NCBI GenBank assembly: GCA_950295325.1
Contig: OX485806.1
Coordinates: 11,408,001 to 11,472,000 of the forward strand
From: Polytrichum commune
Taxonomy: Eukaryota; Streptophyta; Polytrichopsida; Polytrichales; Polytrichaceae
Length of the DNA: 64,000 nucleotides
Direction of reading: 5' to 3'
The position numbers and the translations under genes were made by a program. Below are positions 47,326 to 61,009 of this stretch, in pieces. Within the stretch, counting starts at the first letter, position 1; every line of letters begins with the position of its first letter. Below the pieces are notes generated by a model. It had not been told where the DNA came from. It saw only the letters and a list, made by a program, of their open reading frames with translations, and made no database searches.

Positions 47326-48573
47326 TGCAGAGAGCAATATTTCACCAGTTTGGCCAACATAACTCCAAGGTACTGGGTCACCATCAAGCCTCTCTACTTT
47401 GCGTCCACCTACCACGGCCGAGACTCTGGATCTGCACAACATTACAAAGACATTGTTAAATTTCTACCTACGCTCGCTGCAATAATTATAAGTTAGATTA
47501 TTGGCAGGTGAGAAGTTCGCCCCAGTTAATTCAAAACTGCTTCCATGATACTTTATGCTCCCCAGTCCGAATTGAAGCAGGGGCCGACCCTGGACGTTCT
47601 TATATATTCTGACACTTTAAAATTATGCCAAGTGGACTTACCGGCGGCCTTGCAGCGCAGGTACAAATTTGACCGGGTTCTAGATTCCACATACTAGTTT
47701 CAGTAGTCCGGCGGCCTCTAGATTCTTGGCCTCTCTCAATTCTTGCAAGCTACAAAAACATTTTTATTCGGCTCTCAAGCCGCCTGCCTATTTGGATCTT
47801 CAGACTTGTTCATGATTTTCTGGGTGTCAAGCACCACTTGGAGAGTCAAGCACCACTGGAATTTTATTTATACCTTTTTGAATAGGAGCGAGTTCTTCCT
47901 CTTTCATAATAGGGAGGGGAAAACTAAAATAGGAAGCTAGCCTAGAAGTTGTTTACGACATGACATTACTCAGTTGATGACATGTGTGCAACTGTCCTGA
48001 CTTCAGATTTAGTGTGAAGCACTCAGATATTGGCATCTGGAGGTTTTATTCTCGAATCTACTACAGGTCCATGAACACGACTCATTGGATGAGTAATGTT
48101 GTGAACTAGGTCATGGACATGAGGAGTCTAACGATGGGTTCTAGTAGATGTCCTATCTACCAAGTTGTAGTCGCAACGAGGTAGGTATTGGATGCCTACT
48201 ACACCCAATGGCAAGATGACACATGTCCACTACTGAACATAGTGGCTAGGCCAAGATATGATCATTTCATTGTTCTCCTAGTCATCACAAATACGTGTAT
48301 CACATCACATCACATGGTGATCATGCATGGTGGACATGAGAACATGTCATGTCATGTCATCTACAACATTACTTTGAGGTAACAAAAACTAATACCACAT
48401 CCCTTACATGGGCCACATCAAAACTCTCACTGCTTATCAACTCCATAGAGACAACTTCGATAATGTCTAAAGTATGGTCGGCATGTGATCTAATGGAACC
48501 CCCATCAAAGGATGACCATAGCCCCATGTAAAAAGACTCTTCCATTCGCACTTGCTTCCTCAAGAGACTAACA

Positions 48574-48604
<31 letters not shown>
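48574..48604. repeat. (TATC)n microsatellite
   Basis: About seven tetranucleotide units. Confidence 0.95.
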
Positions 48605-49163
48605 ATACCTATATGTGCCAAGAGCAAACGAAATCATCGTCCTTATGTTGCCGAATTAGTCCCAACTAGTGTGTGTGGGTGTAGTCAAATCGTGTCCTTT
48701 GTGTAAAGGTTAGAACGCATACAACAATCGCGAGATGATCGGTCGAGCTCACATTTCCTTTGGACGCCCCCTTTCAACGTAGGTATTAGGTACTTACACA
48801 TGAAGCCTTCTCACAAAGCTACAACTTCTCACGAGCACATGATAGCAACTCACAACAAGATCCTAACGCTTGTATGTATATATAGGTATGTATGTAAGTA
48901 TGTATGTATTGCAACCTCGAAGGAGGTTTCCCTCGCTAGCCAGGCTCTCTGGGTAAAACAAAACTCTCAGTGAAAGTACCAGCTCCACAGGAAGAGATAA
49001 TTATCTAGAGCTGTGTGTACACATAATTACAGTTGAGACACCACTGACTCGACTCACAAACGAGTTACTGAGCATGCAGGAACAATATTCTTGCAATTTA
49101 CCGTGACAGTCGGTTTCTGACACTTGCCTGCATGGTAATTAATTAGTGATTGAGACGAAGTAG

Positions 49164-49250
49164 ATGAAGATCCTTTTGACAATTGCAAGCCTACTACTTA
49201 CGTTATACCTGTTGAACTCAGCTGTCTACGTAGTCAACCACGCTAAAGGT
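49164..49250 (+). CDS. Candidate first exon of a small secreted protein
   Basis: ATG at 49164 opens a typical signal peptide (MKILLTIASLLLTLYLLNSA, then VYVVNHAK). A donor-like 'ctaaag|gtatgc' follows near 49250. The combination suggests exon 1 of a short secreted-peptide gene, but no second exon with a Cys-rich or other recognisable mature peptide is found. It may be chance. Confidence 0.25.
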
Positions 49251-49389
49251 ATGCAGGTATTATCTGGATACTTGCTTTTGATCAGGAACCTATATTTGAT
49301 GGGTACAAGGTTAGGTGAGGATCAAAGAAAAAAAATCATAAAGATCCATGTTTTAAAGAGATTGAACTGCATCCTCGAATTTTATTAAC

Positions 49390-52300
49390 TACTCTACACT
49401 CGATTGTGAACATAATTCGGAAGACTTGTGTATGACTAAGGAAGCGACAAACATACACCTTTTCATAATTGAAACTAGAGAAGGTGAAGTTCAAATTTGC
49501 AGTCTGTTTTTTTTGGTTGACTTTTCATCACAGATTTCCTAATGCAGTACAAATTTGAAGATGTATACCAATCACTAGAAGATGGAGAACAAGAAGAATA
49601 TACATATTGAAACAAAACAAAAAAAAACAAAAACAAAAAACAACTGACCGAATCACACCTGCATATATACCTGACCTGCTTCTTGTAGATGGTTCTGACG
49701 GAGTAATGTAACAATGATGTGAAATATGCAGTTTGATAATAACATTGTGAAGATGACTCACAAGAGACTTCCCTCACGTAGTGCACGCCTTTATGAGAGA
49801 AATACTTCTCAGCCACTGATGGACTAAATGATATGAAGATACCTCTAATCTTTCGCCTTTGATTTGTAAGTAGATCGAAGTTAGTGCAAACTAGGTTAAT
49901 ATCGATGCTCGGCCAGTCACCTCTGCACGCGTCTTAATCCAGACCATGAAGTCAGCATATTCAAAGCAGATTCTCAAACGTCCTGCAAAATGCACAAGTT
50001 GATTAGCACTTTCACATTAACCTAACATTCATCTCTAACATAGGTTACCATGAACTAATGCCTGGACACCGGGACTCCACAAAACATAGGTTACCACAAA
50101 GTGCTTGTTACTGTGTGGAAATCTAAGTCTACATGCTAACATTGTTCGGTCTAGTCATAATGCCCTTTAAATATATATATATATTTATTTATTTATTTAT
50201 TTATTTAAAGAATGAAGAAGAAGAAGAAGAAAGGAACCTATTTACTCTACATGTTCAGATCGAATTTGAATCCGGTGTATCTTGAACATCATTTAGGGAT
50301 CATGCAAGCATAACTTCCATGAATTTTCAGGCTTAAAGACCTCCGTAGTGGAGTTGATTAGTGTTGTGTTTTTGGCTGAACATATGTCTTTAATTTCATC
50401 AATGACTATTACACTACACAAAACATGAGTTATCACAACTTGATTTTTCGAGGAGGAGACTTATCGTCTTTTTTGGAAATGCCGCCTTCTAAGACAACCA
50501 CATCACTTCCTAGGGTTAGGGTTAGGGTGAGACGCATGACTTGTGTTGAGATAGTTGTTAATGTGAATATCTAGGTTTGTTTGTCAAGGTAAACATATTT
50601 TTACAAGTCCATCGATGGTTTATCTACACGCCTAGTGATGACTTACCAAAAGCTATTATTAATCACAAAAATTCTTGGGTACAATTTTTATTTATGTTGT
50701 TGTTGGGTAGGCTCAACTTGTCTACAAAGTGAAAATCAATCTAAAATTTGATATGAATAAAACATTAAAAAAAATCAATTTCATTCATGCATTCCAAAAT
50801 TTAATTATAGAAAATTATAGAAAATTAAGTTCAAAATTATTAGTCTCAAAGTTCTATTATTTATTTATTAATATAGTAAGCATAGGATCCGATCTTTATC
50901 AATAGTGGAACAAAGCATTCCTTAGCCCTTAATTAACTTAAGGTTACAAATTTCATGACTCAAAGTCACGAGCTACATTAATGTGTTAAAGTTAGGGGTG
51001 CATCTATTTTTAATTTATTTTAAAATATGCATTAAAAAATACTCGCCAAATTTTGAGACGTTTTTTATGTTTTCAATTACAATGAGTCTAGGTCAATAGG
51101 GTGAATATAGACACACACAACTTCACCAATTGTTCCATCCTACCATATAGCATCAGTATAGTCAAACTCAATGGGATTGCCACATGAACTGATGAATACC
51201 GAAATATGGATTTCACATTGGGGGACGATTCAAGCGTTGTCTTGAATCAATACTTGGGCAAAGAAGAGCTCAAAGAACTGATCCTTGAAAAGGGGAATGT
51301 TTTCAACAATGATTTGTCAAGGACCTCACAGATTGATGTCTTTGATGACTTTCAATAAATAAAACATTTAAGAAAAAGTGAAATATTTTAAAATGTATTT
51401 TATAATGTCGCCTCCGACCTCTAGAATAAAAAAATGCAACACTACTTAAAGTATGCAATGTTTTGGAAATCATGCTAAATTTAACACTAATGTAAAAGTT
51501 AGAACACACTGAAGTTAGCTTTAGGTTCTTTCTTCTTCTTCTATTTCCAGTTATTTATCTTATTTATTTTCTAGGGTGCAAACAAACCCATGCATATTGC
51601 ATTGCAAGAGTAAGGTAAGCACAAGTGCCATCTTCAACTCCACATACTAATCTGACCATTATAATTACACTGATTATCCCAATCAATGAGGGAGGCTAAT
51701 TAATAGTGAGTGTGGGAAATTAGTGAAGGTAATGCTAAATTTCTTTATGCTATAAAATTAGTGCCACCAAAAGATCTAGGAAGCATTGTTCACCAACATT
51801 GTTCATTGAAAATACTATTCATATTAGCACTATTCATTGAAAGTACCGGCACTTGGCATTATTCACCGACAAGCATGTGTTTCCATATAATTTTTTTTAT
51901 CACTATGTAGACACCTTGGAACATGCACTAATTTTCTTGACATCTATGGTAAATGAGCATGCATTCATAAATTTAGTGTCACTTAGTTAAAATTTCAACC
52001 CTCAACAACTTTGAGATTTTGGCTAAATAGTGTGTGTTTTGGGAACCAACACTGCACTTACTAATTGGGATAATCAATGTAGTGAGGTAAATCATGCTAG
52101 CATTTTTAATGAGGAAAAATGCCAGTAAGGAATTTGTGATCCGATTTTGTAAGTTCTTGGGGATCTTCAATCCAAGTGCAGTTTATGTAATTCATAAAGT
52201 GGTTGTATAGGGGGTCCAATTGAATGTTTGGTTTGTGTTTAGAATGACAATATTGTGTGCCTACTTGGGTGTCATATGGGATGTAAGAGAGTAGTTTGTC

Positions 52301-53050
52301 GTGCTCGTATGACGCATAGGAGCCACATTATGAGGTTTGCCAAGTTTAGAATTGCGGAAAACCAAGCGGCTCTTGAAGCCGAATTTGTTAGTAGTTGGTG
52401 CACCATTGAGGTGTTTTGTAAGGTGACTTCTCTCACCTCCAATGAAAGTTAACCCTATCCCGCCTTCACTTATTATGGCAATTTGTGTACCCAAGAACCG
52501 GTTCGATGGGCGGTTTGTTTTGGTTTTATGAATTCATTTCAAATCTTTCCCAAAATAATATAAAGATAAAGACAAATAAATAAAAATTTCACATTCAAAC
52601 AAACGTGTCCTCCTTATATTACATTGCATGTCCATATATAAATATTTGACATAAATTTATAAATGAATTCCAAATAATGAAGGATCCATTAAAAGTAGAC
52701 AATCTCATTACAAGTAAGGTAGATGGGTTTAAAATGTGGGCCATTCTTTTTGTGTATAGAGACTGAAAATAAGGATCCTAGGATGTATGTTTAGTAGGAT
52801 CAATTTTGTACGCATGCCTCACAAGGGATGGATGAAAAATGGCTCATCGTTTGCCTAAAATTGGATGAAAATAGCAGCTCTTGTTATTGGTCGTCTTCCT
52901 GCACTGCCATTTGTAAAAAACACCTAGGTTTTTGTTTCTTTCTCGAGTCCGTTGTGTTTTGGGAAACTTTTTGTTGAAGTTCCTCCTTGTTGAAGCTTAT
53001 GGTTACAAAGTCTAGCAAGTATGTCTTGTTGTAATTGGTTTAGTATCTCC
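49390..53050. other. Gene-poor AT-rich stretch
   Basis: No gene is supported. A minus-strand frame at 49475-49816 (113 codons) has an ATG but a Phe/Cys-rich tail and no known motif. A (TA)n/(TTTA)n and (GAA)n patch is at 50170-50232, and a ggttag telomere-like scrap at 50513-50528. A 17-bp inverted pair (attgattatcccaat-type) at about 51668-51684 and 52064-52080 could bound an old MITE. Confidence 0.4.
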
Positions 53051-53063
53051 TTTGTAAAGTCTC

Positions 53064-53112
53064 CTGTGGTACTTTTGGGCCACCCCCTTTCGAGGGAGCC
53101 TAAAAGTATCAC
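53064..53112. repeat. Imperfect hairpin, about 48 bp
   Basis: 'gtggtacttttgggcc' pairs with 'ggagcctaaaagtatcac' around a short loop. It could be a fold-back relic; its function is unknown. Confidence 0.45.
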
Positions 53113-54395
53113 ACAAGCCCTTCGGTGAAGGTGGCCTGCATTTGCAGGCGCCCAAGCCGAACCCGGATGATAGGTGTATAACGTGAGTAGTTAGATTTTT
53201 AAGGGAGATTAAATATGCGTCGTAGTACCTCCGGAGGTTAGGCCTTAGTTTTTTACTAGTGTGGCTTTAAACTCCACTAACCAATTTCATATCTAGTTCT
53301 AACCTTAACCTACAACCTATTCTACGCGCAGACGCACCAGCCTTGAAACCAAGGCAATCCTAATTTGTGAATTGGGATGGTTCTGATACACCCAACCGGG
53401 TGTGACTCATACCACCCTAACTCAACGAACGGAATAACGACAATTTGATGGACCATTCAATTCTTCCTATTTCTTTATTTAGTTATATTTAGTTTTCTAA
53501 ACGGGGGAACTTGGCCTAAGTCCCACCCTTCACACAAATTCCTTCTTAATTACTTACTTTTGTTTGCACGTCCTAACTTACTACATTAACATATTAGGCA
53601 TCACCCCTTACCTCGGGTCTCTTGCCAACAAGGGTTTACGATTTATTTTGTATGTTTTGATTGTTAAATGTGTTTACACTGGATAGACCACGAAATGCAA
53701 CTCAATGGGACCAGGGTGACGGGCGACCTGTAGGTTCAACCTGTTGCGCAATCTTCATAAATTGGGGCCATTACTCCCAATCTATGGGGCCAACAACATA
53801 ATAGTGGATTCGCGGGTCATTAACCCCACCTTTCCACCAACAACATTCAGAGTGGTCGTGTCGGTGATTAATCCGACTTACCACACACGAAACTTGCTAA
53901 TAAATGAAGCTACTACCACAAAACATACCAAGGGCCCCGAAAACAATGGAATTGGGTACTCCCTTGGCGGTCAAGTGGTCAAGCCACTTGACCTTACGAG
54001 ATAGGTGAGTGGGTTTAGAAATGCGTACCTTAGCCGTGCTCCCTCCAATCCTAAATGGAAGGCTTAAGGTTAGTTAATTTACCTCAATTTTCCTCGGTTG
54101 ATTTGGGCTTGATGTAGGCCGAGCCGCTACCTCCTTCCTTGCTCCACTTTCCGAGCGTCGACCTTGCCTCCTTCTTTGTAACTAGTTTGGTAGTAAGCGT
54201 ACCTTAGTTAACAATTAAAATATAAAGTGTTATTCTGCCCTGTAATTTAATCCTAAGCATAATATTTATACTTAGTGCACCAAATTATCTTTCCAATGAT
54301 CTAAAAATCACTCTAATTGGATAAGAAATGCAAAAGTTATGAGGGTTGGAAGTGTGAGGTCGATTCAACCGACCCTTCCAACCCACCTATCTACC
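53113..54395. other. Repeat-like, gene-free stretch
   Basis: It reads like LTR-retrotransposon non-coding sequence ('acgcgcagacgcaccag', 'aaacgggggaacttgg'), but I could not find paired LTRs, a primer site or a domain. A plus-strand frame at 53744-54004 is not convincing. Confidence 0.35.
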
Positions 54396-54960
54396 TTCTA
54401 ACTTCAAAAATTCATAGCACATTCCTTACTACTTGGATCTAGGCTTTCCTTATACCATTGGAAAGCTATGAACAAGCTCTAACTAGAAAAATTATGACAT
54501 CAGCAGGTTAAGCTAATAGAAATTCAGCGGACTCCTTGTAACACAGCAGTCAATCAAGAAGGCTTAAACTATGTATCTCGCCTTCAACAATTCATATCTA
54601 ATTCAAATCTTAGTCAAATCAAACGTTCTATATGACCCTGGAGAGATATTAAAAATATGTATTTGATAAAAATATGTGATTAGAAAGGTAAGCCGAAGTG
54701 AACCCAGCAGATCCTCTGTAATGCAGCAGTCAACCAAAAGTTCTCAAACTATGTGTCCCATCTTGCACAATTCATATCTAATTCAAATCATGCTCAAATC
54801 AAATGTTCTAAGCCATTTTGGAAAGCTACACAAAAGTTCTACTTGGGAAAAATATAATTTCTTGGAATTAAAATTCCTATTGGGCTCGCAGGTCTGATCC
54901 AGCAGCCGCTACCCACAAGACCACCCAGTTTTTTCTACTCCATCTTTGAAAATCCATAAC
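54396..54960. repeat. Three to four diverged tandem units of about 175 bp
   Basis: The phrases 'aattcatatctaattcaaatc', 'gcagcagtcaa' and 'ggaaagcta..aagctcta' recur in the same order near 54400, 54530, 54705 and 54890. This is typical of non-coding DNA in plant LTR elements, but no LTR was found. Confidence 0.65.
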
Positions 54961-55978
54961 TAATTGTCATCTCAACCAAATCACAAATGGGAAACGGATA
55001 TGGATGGCTATATGAAATCTCTCTAAGAGAAAAATGATAAGTATCTTGTTCTAGCTTTTGAACTAAGCCTTCAGGGCATTGGCAGATGAGGTCTATAATG
55101 CCTCTACTCAAAACTCTACCATCCAACCTACCTCTACAAAAGAAGGAATAATTTTGTTGGTGTGTTAATAAACATACAACCTAACTAGGAGAGAGAGAGT
55201 AGAGGAGGTTCTCAAACCTTTCTTTTAGACCATTGAGAATACATGCTAAAGGATTTTTTCCTAACTACATTGAAGCAGGGCTTCGCCCAAAAACTAGAGA
55301 AAGAGAGAGAGCTACAAGGTGGAAGGAGGGGTTTTTAAACCCTCTCACAAAAGGGTTGGACCCCTCCTCCACCGGATCCATTTTTCAAACCCTTTCCCGA
55401 AATTTTGGCTCGGGGGTTTTCCCGGTTGAGGTTGCCACCCTCTCGCCGAGGTGGCTCCGACAAAAAACCTTTAGAAATTTTTCTAATTTTTCCGCCATCG
55501 AGTTGGCAAGGGGGCAAGTGGGCAAGTATCCCCCTTGCTCTCTTACTTTTTTGTCTTCAAAAGTCTTCACGCCGATTTTATCTTCTTACGTAAAACACCT
55601 CCAATAGTCTTGTGTGCCTCACACTAACTAATAAACTAACACTTGCTTAGCTAGCATCTACTAACATTTGCTTAATAACTAGCATCTACTAATATTTGCT
55701 TAGCTAGTTGTTTTTACTAGCTAGCACATTTTTTCTACTTTGCTATCTTCTAGCACTACTTAGTTTCATTTTGACCTTCCTTCTTCTAGGCTAAATGCTA
55801 AATGAACTAATTTTTCCTAAATTCCCTATCAATTCTAACTTTTAATGCTAACATTCTAACTAAAAGTGATCCCGCAGAGTGGTGGACCACTCAAAGGGTT
55901 CACATCTCCTTTGTAATTACTTTAGGATCAAGGGCGGCCGTGAAATTCCATATAGGGTTTCATTTTTCTTGGTTGAAG
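54961..55978. other. Gene-free stretch with a purine-rich/AT-rich transition
   Basis: An unassigned plus-strand frame at 55233-55607 (124 codons) overlaps minus-strand frames of similar length and shows no domain. Near 55630-55740 a short unit 'ctagcatctactaa..tttgcttag' repeats about four times. Confidence 0.4.
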
Positions 55979-56565
55979 GGTTACATAGGTTTGTTTTGTT
56001 TTGCATACCCTAAATCCACTTGTACAAACTTGTAAGGAACCACATGACTTTTGCATAGCTGCAATGATTGCAGTTTTTTGTGAGCAACACATTGGAATTT
56101 GGTGCATTTCAGCTCGCACAAGCCAATGTCACTACGTTTCCTCCACGCTGGCATGCATTTCGAGGGTTGGCAATCATCAACAACTTCAACGCCCACATGG
56201 AGGTGTTGTGTAAGTTGTGGGTTTTGAATAACCCGATGCCCAATTGCCTTCACACGAGCTCTTTTGCACACCTCGACATAACGGACCTTTATGCAATCCG
56301 TCTGCACCTCAAGTCAGGTTGCCCACGAGAATACTTTATCCATCATGGTGATGGTTCGATTAATAATATAGGAGTTAGGGTAACCCCTACTCTTAGACCT
56401 TGATGTTTGTATGCTTTCTTTTAGGTGCATGATTGGACACTAAGGTATGGGACAAGGTTACATAGGTTTGTTTTGTTTTGCATACCCTAAATCCACTTGC
56501 ACAAACTTGTAGGGAACCACAAGACTTCTGCATAGCTACAATGGTTGCGGTTTATTTTGTGTTAG
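55979..56565. repeat. Direct duplication of about 105 bp
   Basis: The segment at 55979-56085 ('ggttacataggtttgttttg..') recurs at 56455-56560 with about 10% change. Between them, a plus-strand frame (56068-56403) is open for 111 codons without a recognisable domain. Confidence 0.8.
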
Positions 56566-57035
56566 GGTTAGACTTTTACGGAGTGGGTGTTGTGCTTGTG
56601 AACACACACTCACTCTTATTGTGTTTCCACCCTAAGCCTTTTTCTTTTTTCGATGCATGAAGGTTATGTTCTATGAGTTGTAAAACAGAAAATTTTAAAT
56701 AAAATTTTAAACTGCACTATGCTTAAATATCCTTGTGTTCTTCATCACTTGCAATTGTATGATATCACTCAGGTTATGGTCTTGGAATGATATGCATCAT
56801 ACTATCACACTTGTTCTTTTGTGATGTGGTTAACAATAAACATATTTTGCACAAGTTAAAATTTCTTTTGGTAAGCACAAAGTCTTTCACCTATATGATA
56901 AGTTTTTGCAATGGTATGTATATTTTATGTCTTTTTGTTGCCATGCTTATTCCCACCACCTTTTCATTGCATATTCTTTTTAAAATAAAATTTTAATAAA
57001 AAAGAATGTAGACTATAAAAAAATTGCAATGACAT

Positions 57036-57844
57036 GGAGGCCATTCACGATTGGGGTACTACTTTTGGGACAAAGGGATTAAGGACTATGTCGCATTGGA
57101 TCTCGGCGTTTGTTATGAATTATTATTATTTGATCAATAAATTTTAAATAGATAAGTAGATAGGTCATAAGACTTATCAAGAAATATATTATTTAAAATA
57201 AAAAATCACCAATAATAGATAAAATCTTAATGAAATGAGTAGATATGCCATAGGACTTGTAAAGAGGTCATATGACTTGTTTGGGCCACATCAATAGCAA
57301 TTTCATTATTGAAGTGTACATCGGAGGTGAATTATTTCCTGTTTTCCATCCTAGTACCTTGGTGTAAGTGTCATGTGTCCATACATGTATTTTTTTATGT
57401 CCAATTCTAATACTAAATGTTCTTTTTGCATGTAGCCATGTTATTGTGTACTGTTGGCCATGTTTGATGTCATATGTAAAGCTATACAATTGGTATGCAA
57501 TACATTTTTAATTCTATTGGTACATAATTGAACGATAATTGTGAGGAAAAAAATCGGGATCATTTCAATTAATTTTTGTTGTCCTTTCCATTCCTTGATC
57601 CTAAGGTCAACAATTTTGACAGCACCCATGGATGTCCGTTAAGGAATCAAAATGATATCTTAGATAACCCTATTTCTTGTAAATTAACTTCGTCGGTGTA
57701 CTCAATATGGAATTTGAAATGTAGGTATGGTCCAAAATATGCTCCACAATACAAATCTAAGCACACCAACTATGTAAAGTTATCCAATTTAGTCCCTTAA
57801 CCGTTAGACACCCAAAAGTAGTACCCCAACTGTGAATGCCCCCC
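57036..57844. mobile_element. Element bounded by inverted repeats of about 34 bp
   Basis: 'ggccattcacgattggggtactacttttggg' at 57038-57069 is inverted at 57811-57842. The interior is AT-rich with no coding capacity. Target duplications are not clear, so the class is open. Confidence 0.55.
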
Positions 57845-58171
57845 ATGAGTAATATAAGTAATGATAGGGTGCAAAAAAAAGGCCATTTTAGATAATTAAG
57901 TAATTATAGGGAGCTTATAATTTCTGCCTTGGAGGTAAATAGCCCTTAAACAAATACCCCTCCGCCGCATGTGGTGCACAAAAATCCTAGAGTGACCTAC
58001 TTGAGGTTCCACTCCTCCTCCAATTGCCAACATCAAGTTTCATGAGTGAAAGTAAACATTTGCTTCACGGTTGTGCAACTACGTCTATTAAGATCATCAA
58101 TTCTAATATACACAAGATCAAAAGTTGGACCATTTATGCATGCATAAAGTCAAGTTAACACCCCAAAACAA

Positions 58172-58390
58172 CTACACTATTTTTTCTAATTAGTGTGGGT
58201 TACCATTTGGAGTGACGCATTACTATAACATTTTATTGGGAGCATCATTTTAAAATCCAAATAAAAAAAGTAGCTAGTATGCACACCAAATATTATGATA
58301 TAACTGAGTTGGCGAAAAATGATAATTCTTGTAAAGTTTATAGCAACACCTAACTCCAAATGGTTACCCACACTAAGACAAATAGTGTAG
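58172..58390. mobile_element. Fold-back MITE with CTACACTATT ends
   Basis: The ends CTACACTATTTT.. and the inverse of ..AAATAGTGTAG match over about 55 bp, including 'agtgtgggttaccatttggagt'. Total length is 219 bp. Read from CACTA, TA lies on both sides, so either a TA duplication (mariner-like) or a CACTA type is possible. Confidence 0.75.
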
Positions 58391-58774
58391 CCGACTACAA
58401 AGGTCCCCTAAGGCACATATATCTTAAATAAATAAATCATAACTAGTCCAATTGTCGTAAGGTTTCTTGCACTTTCACGTTGACTTCAATAAAGCCTAGG
58501 TTGCACTACCTGAATATTCAAGCAATCATGCCCACAATTTTTAAAATGTACATGTGAGATTAAAAATACTTTGAGATTAAAATAAAGCAAAGAGGATTAT
58601 ATGTAACTATTCTATGTGTTCAAAAGAGATTTGAATACATGCTCAAAATTTGTTGACCATTCTAGGTTGAATAGTGAATAGTCTATCTATTTGAAGGGGA
58701 TATGTGACTTTCTAATGACTTATTATGAGTGGACTTTGATATTTCATAAATTTAATATTAATTACATTATCAAA

Positions 58775-58850
58775 AGAAGAAGAAGAAGAAGAAGAAGAAG
58801 AACTCCGGTCTCCGGAGGAGGCTGGATTGAATAGAGTGTATGTTCGTAAA
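58775..58850 (-). mobile_element. Retroposon 3' end with (TTC)n tail
   Basis: The (GAA)n run at 58775-58802 adjoins 'ctccggtctccgg..ttgaatagagtgtatgttcgta', related to the sequence next to (GATA)n at 3559-3605. See that entry. Confidence 0.4.
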
Positions 58851-58859
58851 ACATCCTTG

Positions 58860-59815
58860 GCTATGCCCTACACATAATTAAAAATGTATATTTGCATATT
58901 CACACCCAATGCACCTTAAGAATGTGAGACTAGTATTATAACCTAGCAAACAACAAAAATAACTGATCATGGAGTTTTGAATTTGTAATAATATGCTTAA
59001 CTTAGCTAACCTATAAAGGTAGATGTGCCTAATTTGGGTTACGATCTTAAACGGGCGCTTAGTTTTGAGTGATGTAAATCTAAGGGTTGGTTTGCACTAC
59101 ATTAAATAGGATATTTAGTGTTTGATACACTAAATATGAACGCATACACTAAATATCAATAACCCTATGAAAGTAAGTAACATTAAATGTAAACTCAAAC
59201 ACTAAATATCAGCTATGGTTATATGTGGAAGTTACATGTTTGAATTTAGTGTTAGTAAGGATATGAAAAAAAAGGATAGAATAAGGGAGGTGGTAGTAGG
59301 GAAGGTAGCAACACATTTATGTCTAACACTAATTGTCAAGGAATTGAAAATTAGTGTTGAGCAAGGTAGGGTGGTAACAACACTAAATATCCTATTTAGT
59401 GTAGTGACTAGTGACCATGATCACCGCTTTTTAAATTGTCTTGTGGATTGAGAAATGAGTGGTAGTCCCACTTCGTTTTACACAAGGCCGTCAAAATTGA
59501 AAGTGACCATGTCAAAGAATGGATTTAAGAATATATAAATTTAGCATTCATTTACACGCCCTTAAACTTAGTATTTTTAATTTTATTTCCATACAAAAAT
59601 ACATTATGTCCCGGTCTAAGTCCACTTGACACTATGTCTTGCGACCAAGGCTTTTCGAAAGTGATATGAATTTCTCTTGGACTTTGGTCATGGTTTCACT
59701 TCCCATGAGAAGTGGTTGTTGAGGGAAATGTGACCATTCAAGATCCACTTACTTAAGAAGAAGTTATGAAGAAAGGGAGATTTGATTCATTCATGAATAT
59801 TGTTATGAAATTGAC
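58860..59815. other. Gene-free stretch with short internal repeats
   Basis: The phrase 'cactaaatat' recurs about six times at 59115-59210 and 59385, and part of it may fold back. No coding region is supported. Confidence 0.4.
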
Positions 59816-59824
59816 AAACAACAA

Positions 59825-60235
59825 TACCTTATAGTTTGTCATGTAGGAATCCATGGGGACTTTTCATCCATGATAATTCCTTTGGGCCCTTCCTCATGCT
59901 GTCGCCTTCACGATCTCGGCCTCCTTTTCGACCAATGAGAGATCTTAGAATGCAACGGCCACGGGCCTTCAATCTCGTGTGGGAAATGGCCCTTTAAACT
60001 AACATGGTCTGCTGAAATTTGCGTTAGGCCTACCACTTGAAGGCGGGCTTGATGCAAAGTTCGACAATATAATGAAATGCTATTTATAGTATGTCATGTA
60101 GGAATCCATGTACACTTTTCATCCATGATAATTCCTTTGAGCCCTTCCTTAGGCCGCCTTTTCGACCAACGAGAGATCTTAGAATGCAACGGCCACGGGC
60201 CTTCAGTCTCTTGTGTGGGAAGTGGCTCTTTCGAC
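59825..60235. repeat. Direct duplication of about 150 bp
   Basis: The segment 'gtcatgtaggaatccatg..ttttcatccatgataattcctttg..aacggccacgggccttca' is present at 59838-59990 and 60092-60230. The second copy lacks about 20 bp. Both end in a TIR-like 'gtgtgggaaRtggcYc' resembling Harbinger-like ends at 4071. Confidence 0.85.
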
Positions 60236-60543
60236 TACAATATTGCAGAGAGCAGGAGCGCCTGGAGTCACAGAATCGACGTGTTATCTTCGACTTTTTA
60301 GAGGGTATGACTTTGGGGTGGCTTCCAGAAGGTCACTGCTGGGCAGGAGATCAGAGAGAGCTTCTTGTGTTATGAAGGCACTTGAAGCTCCTCATTAAAT
60401 GACGAGAAGACCTGTTGAGGTAGGTGGGGGAGTATAAGGAAAAAAAACTGACGACAAACAGATAAATAACACAGGAGGCCCTCTAGCTTAGCTTAGCTAG
60501 CTAGCCAATGTCCCGCACAGCTCCGGACTCAGACACCCAAAAA

Positions 60544-60570
60544 ACTCTCTCTCTCTCTCTCTCTCTCTTC
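60544..60570. repeat. (TC)n microsatellite
   Basis: About 12 CT dinucleotides in a row, within a pyrimidine-rich patch. Confidence 0.95.
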
Positions 60571-61009
60571 CTCTCTGGGTACAAATTCCCACATAACTTA
60601 AATACTAATGGGAAATTGGAGGAGAAAACTGAACTGTGTGGGTGGGACAAGGTTCAAGACGAGTGGCAGTGAGCGTCATAAGTGCAAAACCCTCAGAACA
60701 TCATGATTGAGCGCAGGCCATTGAAAGAACCGACCAGGGAATAAAACAATGGGCCTCAGTATTGGTGCTTTGTTGTTACGTCAAATGTTTGACTTTGGGA
60801 TGTAATAAGGACTGTGTAACTTACACCGATCGAGCTTTGGAAATACCAACGGAAGTTGGTTGCGGCAGCGGATATATAGATATATCTATATATATCTCCC
60901 TCGGAACTTGTTTACAGTCGCAGCCATTATCAATCTAACTTACACATTGACTTGTTCTCGTGGAATTGAATTGACTTACTCCCCAACGATGAACTGCGCC
61001 GTGAGACCT

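Larger units (their letters stand above)
45236..49150. other. Gene-poor stretch, nothing firmly coding
   Basis: Only short open frames are seen. A minus-strand frame at 45223-45480 starts with a hydrophobic stretch and has possible internal splice sites, but no recognisable domain. A tRNA-like SINE head (47272-47315) and a TATC microsatellite (about 48574-48604) are listed separately. Confidence 0.4.

Noticed and set aside
50513-50530. Telomere tract
   Set aside because: Only about two to three GGTTAG-like units; too short to mean anything.
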